From DASXSB01 sp036506275 (GTDB lineage Bacteria > Methylomirabilota > Methylomirabilia > Rokubacteriales > CSP1-6), in NCBI GenBank assembly GCA_036506275.1, contig DASXSB010000046.1, positions 1 to 5,895 of the forward strand: a stretch of DNA of 5,895 nucleotides, written 5' to 3'. The notes beneath the pieces were generated by a model. It was not told the DNA's origin. It made no database searches and saw only the letters and a list, made by a program, of their open reading frames with translations. This document shows positions 1-4,591 of the stretch, piece by piece. Made by a program: the position numbers and the translations under genes. Positions within the stretch are counted from its first letter, which is position 1. Each line of letters begins with the position of its first letter.

Positions 1-131
1 AAGTTCAAATGGTCGCCAGACGCGAAGTGCGTCGGGTGCTGCTTCCACGTGGTCCACTCCTCACTGGTGGCGCAGCCCGCCACGAGGAGATAAGCGGACA
101 CGAGACTCAGGGCGAGACGATCGGTGCGCAT
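1..131 (-). CDS. Putative lipoprotein, N-terminal part only (gene runs off the left edge)
   Basis: The minus strand opens with ATG at 131-129, preceded by a strong Shine-Dalgarno GGAGGG (139-144) with a 7-base spacer. The first 43 codons read as a lipoprotein signal peptide: MRTDR, then a hydrophobic stretch (LALSLVSAYLLVAGC) ending in the lipobox LVAGC, with Cys at about residue 20 as the lipidation site. The mature part begins CATSEEWTTWKQHPTHFASG. I half-remember similar Trp/His-containing starts (W..W..H.THFASG) in hypothetical lipoproteins of uncultured soil bacteria, but know no function. Lipidation and membrane anchoring on the outer face of the inner membrane or at the outer membrane are inferred from the signal alone. 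The reading frame stays open to base 1, so length and domains are unknown. A TATAAT at 213-218 is a plausible promoter, giving a leader of roughly 75 bases. Confidence 0.72.
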   Translation of the reverse strand, partial: MRTDRLALSLVSAYLLVAGCATSEEWTTWKQHPTHFASGDHLN

Positions 132-212
132 GACCTGACCCTCCGGGTGCAGTCGTCTGCAGCGCTAGTCCGCGGCCTGCGGTCGGCTAAACCGGCGCTG
201 GGCCGCCGGGGG

Positions 213-218
213 ATTATA
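213..218 (-). promoter_or_regulatory. Candidate -10 box for the leftward lipoprotein gene
   Basis: A perfect TATAAT on the minus strand stands out in very GC-rich surroundings. It lies about 80 bases upstream of the lipoprotein ATG, so transcription would start near 205. I found no convincing -35 hexamer at 16-18 bases upstream (nearest candidates CTCGGT and TCGGTG), so the call rests on the -10 box only. Confidence 0.4.
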
Positions 219-390
219 CTCGCAAAGGTCGCGCCACCGAGAATGCGACCTTCGTCCTATAACGGGGTCACGTCGCGCCCGTCGCTAAAGTGGCGCCGAC
301 AGCGGGTTGACCGACATGGTCCGCGGGCTCGCACGTGCGGCTGGCGCCGCCGCCGGCAGACGAAATCGGTTCTCAGCGCGCAGAAAACGA

Positions 391-415
391 TGCCGTAACC
401 CGGCAAAAATTGCCG
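391..415. repeat. Alternating TGCCG / CGGCA / TGCCG elements at 10-base spacing
   Basis: TGCCG starts at 391, its reverse complement CGGCA at 401 and TGCCG again at 411, exactly one helical turn apart. The second and third form a tighter inverted repeat CGGCAA-AAA-TTGCCG (401-415). The middle copy could pair with either neighbour, so it could be a regulator site or two competing hairpins. Function is not shown. Confidence 0.35.
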
Positions 416-508
416 CCGCCCCCGTCGCTGGCGCGGCGCCGGACCCGGGCGTATCGTGGCTGCGATACCCGAGCACACGCCAACGTTTGGGGCGCGACGC
501 GGGGGCGA

Positions 509-517
509 TGTTAGACT
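509..517 (+). promoter_or_regulatory. Candidate extended -10 promoter for PAC2
   Basis: TG at 509-510, one base, then TAGACT at 512-517 (four of six matches to TATAAT) forms an extended -10. Transcription would start near 524, giving a leader of about 22 bases that still contains the GAGGAG Shine-Dalgarno at 536-541. No good -35 is present; TTGGGG at 487-492 is 19 bases away. Confidence 0.35.
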
Positions 518-545
518 CGCACCTGACGTCTTGCCGAGGAGCCGC

Positions 546-1427
546 ATGGACCCCCTCACGATTTCCGAGATGCCGACGAGCCTGCGTCGGCCGATCCTCG
601 TCATGGCCTTCAGCGGGTGGAACGACGCCGCCGAATCCGCCACCACGGCCGCCCGCTACCTGGCCGCCTCCTTCCACGCGGAGAAGTTCGCCGAGATCGA
701 TCCGGAGGAGTTCTATCACTTCGGTCTCACGCGACCGCAAGTGAGGTTCCGTCCCGGCTCCGAGACCGAACGCGAGGTGGTGTGGCCCGCCACCGAGTTC
801 TCCATCGCGCAGTCGCCGGAGCTCGGGCGCGATCTGATCGTGGGTGTGGCCATGGAGCCGCATCTGCGCTGGAAGGCGTACTGCGCCTCCGTCCTCGACC
901 TCGCGCGCCGCTGCGAGACCCGACTGGTCCTCACGCTGGGCGCGCTGCTCGCGGAAGTGCCGCACACGAAGCCGGTGCGACTCTCCGGCAGCGCCTCCGA
1001 TCCCGAGATCGCCGCTCAGATCGGCGCCCGGCCCACGCGGTACGAAGGGCCCACGGGCATCGTGGGCGTGCTGGGCAGCTATTGCCGCGCGCACGCGATG
1101 CCGACGGCGAACCTGTGGGCGAACGTGCCGCACTACATCTCCGGCATCGAGAATCCGAAGGCGTCGCTGGCGCTCGTGCGCCGTGTGCTGCCGTTGCTCG
1201 GGGGAACGACGGACCTGAGCGATCTCGACGAGGCCTCGCGTCAGTTCGACCAGAACCTCGCCGAGATCGTGGCTCAGAACGCCAAGATCGCGGGCTACAT
1301 CAAGAAGCTGGAATCGCGCGAGGACGACGACGAGCCGATGCCCGCCGAGGCCGGGAGCGACCTCCCGCCCGCCTCCGAGCTGGTGGAAGAAATCGAGCAG
1401 TTCCTCCGGCAGCAAAGGCCCGAGTGA
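546..1427 (+). CDS. PAC2 family protein (proteasome-assembly-chaperone-2 fold)
   Basis: The 293-residue product carries the signature blocks of bacterial PAC2 proteins: AFSGWNDAAE (21-30), FYHFGLTRPQVRF (56-68), EPHLRWKAY (104-112), LVLTLGALLAEVPHT (127-141), YEGPTGIVGVL (167-177) and ANVPHYISGIENPKA (192-206). The fold is that of archaeal/eukaryotic proteasome assembly chaperones and the actinobacterial Rv2125 type; the bacterial role is unsettled. The length is normal. Residues 225-260 are probably helical, followed by an acidic linker (REDDDEP) and a C-terminal helix (ASELVEEIEQFLRQQRPE). I start at ATG 546 because GAGGAG lies at 536-541 and MDPLTI leads straight into the conserved block; an in-frame ATG at 456 would add 30 unlike residues. 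There is no signal peptide, so the protein is cytoplasmic. Its stop overlaps the start of the M23 gene. Confidence 0.9.
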   Translation: MDPLTISEMPTSLRRPILVMAFSGWNDAAESATTAARYLAASFHAEKFAEIDPEEFYHFGLTRPQVRFRPGSETEREVVWPATEFSIAQSPELGRDLIVGVAMEPHLRWKAYCASVLDLARRCETRLVLTLGALLAEVPHTKPVRLSGSASDPEIAAQIGARPTRYEGPTGIVGVLGSYCRAHAMPTANLWANVPHYISGIENPKASLALVRRVLPLLGGTTDLSDLDEASRQFDQNLAEIVAQNAKIAGYIKKLESREDDDEPMPAEAGSDLPPASELVEEIEQFLRQQRPE

Positions 1428-2311
1428 GCGGGGCTCACCGCCGCCGGCTTTCCGTCCTCGCCGCCGTCCTCCTCGCCGCTCTCGCTCTCCCCGTCCCCGC
1501 GCCCGCCGATCCTCTGCGCGTGGTGTGGCGGCCGTCCACGCCGCGCCCGGGCGACGTCGTGTGGGTCGAGATCGCGGGGGTCGGCGAGGCGGCGACCGTG
1601 GAAGGATCACTCGGTGCGCGCGCGTTGACGTTCTTTCCCCATGCGGGTGGACAGGCGGCCGTGCTCGGTCTCGACGTTGACGAAAAACCGGGGACGGCCC
1701 CGTGGCGCGTGACGGTGGTGGACGGGGGCCGCACGCCGCGCACCGCCCGTGGCGACCTCCGGATCGCGACGCGGAAGTTCAAGGTGCAGCACCTGACGCT
1801 GCCGACGGGGATGGTGGACCTCGATCCGGAAACGGAGCGTCGCGCCCTCGAAGAGGGCGAGCGGCTGCGCACGCTCTTTCGCACGACGACGCCCGTCCGC
1901 CTCTGGCATGGCCGGTTCACGCGGCCGGTGGCGGGAGCGGAGCCGGGCACGGGATACGGCGCGCGCCGCATCATCAACGGCCAGCCGCGCGCGCCCCACA
2001 CGGGCATCGACTATGCGGTGGAGAGGGGCACGCCAGTGGTCGCCGTCAACGGCGGACGGGTGGCGCTGGTCGCCGACTACTTTTTCCCGGGCCGCCTCGT
2101 GATCGTGGACCACGGCCTCGGGGTTTACACGCTCTACTTCCACCTCGACACCGTCGGAGTGACGGACGGAGAGATGGTCGAGCGTGGGCAGCCACTCGGC
2201 ACCGTGGGCGCGACGGGCCGCGCCACGGGCCCACACCTGCACTTCGGAGCCCACGTGGGCGGCGCCCGGGTGGACCCGGCGAGCCTCCTCGGGCTCGCCG
2301 TCAGGGACTAG
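1424..2311 (+). CDS. Secreted M23 family metallopeptidase (LytM/peptidoglycan endopeptidase type)
   Basis: GTG at 1424 overlaps the PAC2 stop (GTGA), with a weak Shine-Dalgarno AAAGG at 1414-1418; the product has 295 residues. The N-terminus is a signal peptide: MSGAHRRR, hydrophobic core (LSVLAAVLLAALALPVP), likely cleavage near APA-DP (about 28). Residues 30-120 look like a beta-sandwich domain (RPGDVVWVEI, LTFFPHAGG, PWRVTVVDGG), then a linker with VDLDPETERR. The catalytic domain (about 160-290) has both M23 motifs: HTGID (zinc ligands H192 and D196) and HLHFG (H271 catalytic, H273 zinc ligand), plus YFHLD with H240 at the usual second catalytic histidine position. It therefore looks enzymatically complete and should cut peptide cross-links of peptidoglycan in the periplasm; the exact bond is not predictable. 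Stop-start coupling suggests co-translation with PAC2. The stop TAG at 2309-2311 lies in CTAG, overlapping the stop of the opposite gene. Confidence 0.93.
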   Translation: MSGAHRRRLSVLAAVLLAALALPVPAPADPLRVVWRPSTPRPGDVVWVEIAGVGEAATVEGSLGARALTFFPHAGGQAAVLGLDVDEKPGTAPWRVTVVDGGRTPRTARGDLRIATRKFKVQHLTLPTGMVDLDPETERRALEEGERLRTLFRTTTPVRLWHGRFTRPVAGAEPGTGYGARRIINGQPRAPHTGIDYAVERGTPVVAVNGGRVALVADYFFPGRLVIVDHGLGVYTLYFHLDTVGVTDGEMVERGQPLGTVGATGRATGPHLHFGAHVGGARVDPASLLGLAVRD

Positions 2312-2583
2312 CGGCGCCGCCGCGCCCGCTTCTTCGCCTTCCCCTTCTTCGCGCGCGACCGGGAGGCGGCCTTCGTCCGCTTACCGGACCTCTTCGCCTT
2401 GGGCTTCCGGCTTCGACTCGCCTTCGCCTTGCCTGACCGCGACCTGGACTTCGAGCCGCCGGACTTGCGGCCGCCGGTGCGGGCCTCGCCCCCGGTGCCC
2501 GGCGACGGTGCCGTCCGGGCGCCCTCCTCGTAAGGGGACGGAATCACCGTGTCCATGTCGCCGCCACCGTTCATGCGTTCCAT
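2308..2583 (-). CDS. Small protein with extremely Lys/Arg-rich C-terminal tail (histone H1-like composition)
   Basis: The ATG at 2583 follows a near-ideal Shine-Dalgarno GGGAGGAG (2587-2594); the product is 91 residues. A second in-frame ATG at 2574 is less well placed. Residues 1-36 are mixed and include the few acidic residues (MERMNGGGDMDTVIPSPYEE). From residue 39 to the end 28 of 53 residues are Lys or Arg, the rest mainly Ser, Ala and Gly, with no Asp or Glu, ending KKRARRRR. There is no Cys, no signal peptide and no membrane segment. Such tails occur in bacterial H1-like proteins (chlamydial Hc1/Hc2, Bordetella BpH1) and in tailed HU proteins, so DNA or RNA binding is a reasonable inference; I do not recognise the family and the N-terminus shows no known fold. 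The strong ribosome site and tail-to-tail stop with M23 argue that it is a real gene. Its leader contains a 12-base palindrome and a direct repeat. Confidence 0.75.
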   Translation of the reverse strand: MERMNGGGDMDTVIPSPYEEGARTAPSPGTGGEARTGGRKSGGSKSRSRSGKAKASRSRKPKAKRSGKRTKAASRSRAKKGKAKKRARRRR

Positions 2584-2604
2584 CGGCTCCTCCCGGAGAG
2601 ATGT

Positions 2605-2616
2605 TGGCTGCAGCCA
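2605..2616. promoter_or_regulatory. Perfect 12-base palindrome in the leader of the basic-tail gene
   Basis: TGGCTGCAGCCA is a perfect inverted repeat without spacer. On the minus strand it directly follows the candidate -10 region, 22 bases before the ATG at 2583, where a repressor could block transcription. It could also simply be a chance palindrome in GC-rich DNA. Confidence 0.35.
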
Positions 2617-2617
2617 T

Positions 2618-2645
2618 ACCCTATACGGCGACGCGATTCGCGCAA
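2618..2645 (-). promoter_or_regulatory. Candidate promoter of the basic-tail gene
   Basis: On the minus strand TTGCGC (2645-2640) is followed after 16 bases by TAGGGT (2623-2618); an overlapping TATAGG (2625-2620) is an alternative -10 with a short spacer. The 85-base gap after the upstream synthase gene and the strong ribosome site fit a separate promoter, but both hexamers are weak matches. Confidence 0.3.
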
Positions 2646-2662
2646 GAGAGAAATTCGATTCG
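2634..2662. repeat. Direct repeat CGATTCG x2, 22 bases apart
   Basis: CGATTCG occurs at 2634-2640 and 2656-2662, start to start 22 bases, close to two helical turns. The first copy is inside an 11-base palindrome, CGCGATTCGCG (2632-2642). Both lie just upstream of, or within, the candidate promoter of the basic-tail gene, so they could be activator or repressor half-sites. Confidence 0.3.
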
Positions 2663-2668
2663 GCGCGC

Positions 2669-3670
2669 TCACGCGAGCGGTATCCGGCGCCGGATGCGGG
2701 CGGCCTCCGCGGCCAGGGCCCGATTGGACCACACCGAGAAGGCCGAGCGGGCCAGGATCGTGCGCACGGCGGCGCGGGAAATCTTGATCGCACGGGGGGA
2801 CGTGAGCGGCGCCGGGTGGGCGGCGATGGCTTCCAGCGTGCCGAGCCCGATGAGGAGCGGCCACGCGCAGGCGAGCCGCATCCGCCACTCCCGGCGCGGA
2901 ATGGCGAGCGTATACGTCCACGCCGCCTCGTAGTGGCCGAGGGCGAGGCGCAGCAGGCGATCGAGAAGCGGGCGCGCGCGGCCCGCGCGCTCGGGATCGA
3001 GGAGATCGCGCGGGACCAGGCCGAGCGCGGCCAGCTCGCGCGCCGGGAGATAGCACCGCCCGTGGCCGAGGTCGCGCGGAACGTCGCGCAGGACGTTGGT
3101 GAGCTGGAGCGCCTTTCCGAAGCGGGTGGCGCGGTCGCCCTGGTCGAAGCCGCGCAGACGCGGGCGGTGCGCCACGTGGAGCGCCGTCCAGAAGTCGCCG
3201 ACGCAGCCCGCCACGAGATAGATGTAGTGGTCGAGCTCCTCCAGCGTCTCCAGCGACCCGAGCCCGCGCGCGTCCTCGCCCGGAAAGCGCGTGAGGTCGA
3301 AGACCATCCCGGACGTCAGCGTGTCGAGGACCGCGCGGACGCGGCTGCGATCGGCGGGCGGCAGGCTGTCGAGACGCCGGGTGGCCTCCGGCAACGCTTC
3401 GAGAAGGCGGCGCTCGGCGGCGACGGTGGCCAGCGGCGCCGCTGCCCGCACGACCTCGTCCACCGCGTGCGGAGCCCCGGCGTAGGCGTGGCGCAGCGTC
3501 GCCAGGTGGTGGAGGCGGTCCGCGCGGGGAAGGATGCGCGTGTCGGCGACGGTGTCGGCGGCGCGCGCGAGCAGGTACGCGAGGCCGATGGGCTCGCGCA
3601 GGGTTCGCGGCAGGATGGCCAGCGACAGGTAGAAGCTACGGCTGACCCGGCGAAGGAGATCGCCGAGCAG
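2669..3670 (-). CDS. Squalene/phytoene synthase family protein (head-to-head prenyl synthase); start codon uncertain
   Basis: The conserved frame gives 333 residues if read from CTG at 3670. It has the family landmarks in order: VSRSFYLSLAILP (9-21, substrate-site SxSF-type motif), first Asp-rich motif DTVAD (39-43), YIYLVAGCVGDFW (about 149-161) and second Asp-rich motif DVPRD (196-200) inside LTNVLRDVPRD, then GRCYLP. The aspartates bind Mg2+ and the diphosphates of two prenyl diphosphates (FPP or GGPP) to join them into squalene or phytoene. C-terminal segments (YTLAIPRRE, WPLLIGLGTL) fit the squalene-type branch of this family. Product identity is not decided by sequence alone; no other hopanoid or carotenoid gene is in view. 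The frame has no ATG, GTG or TTG until GTG 3463, which would delete the first Asp-rich motif. It lies 10 bases after the CxxC gene and is probably co-transcribed with it. Confidence 0.88.
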   Translation of the reverse strand: MLGDLLRRVSRSFYLSLAILPRTLREPIGLAYLLARAADTVADTRILPRADRLHHLATLRHAYAGAPHAVDEVVRAAAPLATVAAERRLLEALPEATRRLDSLPPADRSRVRAVLDTLTSGMVFDLTRFPGEDARGLGSLETLEELDHYIYLVAGCVGDFWTALHVAHRPRLRGFDQGDRATRFGKALQLTNVLRDVPRDLGHGRCYLPARELAALGLVPRDLLDPERAGRARPLLDRLLRLALGHYEAAWTYTLAIPRREWRMRLACAWPLLIGLGTLEAIAAHPAPLTSPRAIKISRAAVRTILARSAFSVWSNRALAAEAARIRRRIPLA

Positions 3671-3680
3671 CGGGCCGGCC

Positions 3681-3980
3681 TCACTCGAGGTCGAAGGGAC
3701 GGACCGGTGGGTCCGGCGAATCCTTGGCCTTCTTCAGGCTCTCCTGAAACTTTCGATCGAGCAGCTTGCCCTTCTGGCCTTCCGCTTCCATCTGCTTGCG
3801 GAACCGCTCCTCCCGCTCCGCGGACTTGGAGCGTAGCGCATCGAACGCGGAGCCGAGATCGGCGGTGGTCCGCTTCGGCGGCGGCGCCTCGTGCGCGATC
3901 ACCGCTTTCAGCTCGGCGTCGATGGTGAGCTTGCCATGACAGCCCGGGCACTCGACCGTGAACGACTTCCCCTTCGCCAC
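3681..3980 (-). CDS. Small CxxC (half zinc ribbon-like) protein with C-terminal RPFDLE
   Basis: Read from GTG 3980, the product is 99 residues: MAKGKSFTVECPGCHGKLTI places one CPGC knuckle at 11-14, in a beta-hairpin context typical of zinc ribbons. No second CxxC follows; H15 or H30 would be the only nearby extra ligands. Residues about 40-85 are charged and helical (FDALRSKSAEREERF, then LLDRKFQESLKKAK), likely a coiled coil, and the protein ends PVRPFDLE. I remember similar hypothetical proteins from soil lineages (CPxC near the start, RPFDLD/E at the end) but know no function. An in-frame TTG at 4016 would add 12 residues, but it is the T of a good -35 box, so I prefer GTG 3980, where the predicted transcript starts. 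There is no signal peptide. It is the first gene of the leftward unit, followed after 10 bases by the squalene/phytoene synthase frame. Confidence 0.75.
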   Translation of the reverse strand: MAKGKSFTVECPGCHGKLTIDAELKAVIAHEAPPPKRTTADLGSAFDALRSKSAEREERFRKQMEAEGQKGKLLDRKFQESLKKAKDSPDPPVRPFDLE

Positions 3981-3987
3981 GCGCACA

Positions 3988-4016
3988 ACGCTAGCAGCGC
4001 GCCCCCGCACCGTCAA
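3988..4016 (-). promoter_or_regulatory. Promoter of the CxxC protein / synthase unit
   Basis: On the minus strand TTGACG (4016-4011, five of six matches to TTGACA) is followed after exactly 17 bases by TAGCGT (3993-3988, three of six). Transcription would start about 7-8 bases later, at 3981-3980, essentially on the GTG start codon, so the message may be leaderless. Confidence 0.5.
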
Positions 4017-4033
4017 GGGCGGTTGCGCTTGAC
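4012..4033. repeat. Inverted repeat GTCAAG-N10-CTTGAC joining two divergent -35 boxes
   Basis: GTCAAG (4012-4017) and CTTGAC (4028-4033) are exact reverse complements separated by 10 bases. Each arm contains most of a -35 box, one for each direction. The symmetry may simply reflect two back-to-back promoters, or it may be a binding site that controls both at once. Confidence 0.45.
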
Positions 4034-4056
4034 CGCGCGCGCCCGTCTCGTCTAAT
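4029..4056 (+). promoter_or_regulatory. Promoter of the DinB-like gene
   Basis: TTGACC (4029-4034, five of six matches) is followed after 16 bases by TCTAAT (4051-4056, five of six). The predicted start is near 4063, only a few bases before ATG 4067, with no Shine-Dalgarno in between. This is the best-matching sigma-70-type promoter in the window. Confidence 0.55.
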
Positions 4057-4066
4057 GTCGCCGCCC

Positions 4067-4591
4067 ATGGCGACGCGCGCGTCGGCTTCGCTCACGAGAT
4101 GGCGGCGGAACGCCGTCACGCAGATGGAATCCTCGCGCCGCGCGACGCTCACCCTCGTGGCGCGACTCCCCGAAGCCGAGATCCTCCGTCCTCGCACGCA
4201 GGGCGAGTGGTCGGTCAAGGACGTCCTCGCGCACCTGCTCGCGTGCGACGAGGAGACGGTGCGCCGCTTCCGGCTCCTCGCGCGTGGCCACCCCGAGCGG
4301 ATCTACTGGTTCGAGAGCATGGCCGACGCCGACCGCTTCAACGCGGCGTCCGTCGCTCGCCGGCGCCGCGTCGGGCTCCGCGCCCTCCTCCGCCGGATGG
4401 CGCGCGTGCGCGCCGATCTCGTCGCGCGCTTCCGGCGGCTGCCGCCGAGCACCCTCCGCGATCCCACGCATGCGTACACCGTCGTCGACTGGCTGCCGGC
4501 CCCCGGCTGGAGTCACGAGCGGGACCATGCGGGCGAGATCCGCGCGTGGTGGCGCCAGGCGGGCGCCGGCTCCCGGCGCGCGCCACGCTGA
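4067..4591 (+). CDS. DinB/ClbS-like four-helix metal-binding protein
   Basis: The 174-residue product shows the DinB-superfamily layout: a helix, then a GEWSVKDVLAHLLACDEE block (46-63), two middle helices rich in Arg, and a final helix with HERDHAGEIRAW (150-161). H56, H150 and H154 match the usual three-histidine metal site (H, then HxxxH). Family members include thiol-dependent transferases/isomerases (mycothiol or bacillithiol S-transferases, maleylpyruvate isomerase) and the colibactin self-resistance hydrolase ClbS; the substrate here cannot be told. The name does not imply the E. coli DNA polymerase DinB. I start at ATG 4067 because ATG 4055 lies inside the -10 box; ATG 4124 (MESSRRATL) is a shorter alternative. 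The protein is probably cytoplasmic. The gene is alone, divergent from the CxxC gene, and its TGA abuts the stop of the hydrolase gene. Confidence 0.82.
   Translation: MATRASASLTRWRRNAVTQMESSRRATLTLVARLPEAEILRPRTQGEWSVKDVLAHLLACDEETVRRFRLLARGHPERIYWFESMADADRFNAASVARRRRVGLRALLRRMARVRADLVARFRRLPPSTLRDPTHAYTVVDWLPAPGWSHERDHAGEIRAWWRQAGAGSRRAPR

Larger units (their letters stand above)
132..545. other. Non-coding region between divergent genes
   Basis: This 414-base stretch separates the leftward lipoprotein gene from the rightward PAC2 gene. Open frames crossing it are compositional: none shows a recognisable domain or good start context, and those that continue rightward are antisense or out-of-frame readings of PAC2. 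It contains the TATAAT of the lipoprotein gene, a TATAAC on the plus strand at 258-263 without a -35 partner, a perfect 10-base palindrome CGCACGTGCG at 330-339, the alternating TGCCG/CGGCA elements at 391-415, a 6-base-stem hairpin at 451-468 (GTATCG/CGATAC, 6-base loop), and an extended -10 for PAC2. At over 400 bases it is long for this compact window and could hide a small RNA, but I see no RNA family I can name. Confidence 0.6.

Noticed and set aside
330..339. Perfect palindrome CGCACGTGCG as an operator
   Set aside because: Such short GC palindromes are expected by chance in this composition, and it is far from any promoter candidate.
451..468. Hairpin GTATCG-N6-CGATAC as a terminator
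   Set aside because: No T-run follows on either strand and no gene ends nearby; it may be a chance inverted repeat.
617..1423. In-frame upstream extension of the M23 gene by about 270 codons
   Set aside because: It overlaps PAC2 in another frame with Arg-rich nonsense; the signal peptide begins right after GTG 1424.
285..1610. 441-codon open frame on the minus strand opposite PAC2
   Set aside because: Arg/Pro/Gly-rich antisense reading caused by GC-rich third positions of PAC2; no motif, while the opposite strand is a clear gene family.
2584..2793. Upstream extension of the basic-tail protein to 161 residues
   Set aside because: It would overlap the 3' end of the synthase gene and ignores the strong Shine-Dalgarno in front of ATG 2583.
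2669..3670. A hopanoid (hpn) or carotenoid gene cluster
   Set aside because: Only one prenyl synthase is visible; no second synthase, desaturase, FAD-oxidase or cyclase is in the window.
2549..3928. 459-codon plus-strand open frame across the synthase and CxxC genes
   Set aside because: Antisense shadow; the minus strand carries the squalene/phytoene synthase motifs and no domain is visible on the plus strand.
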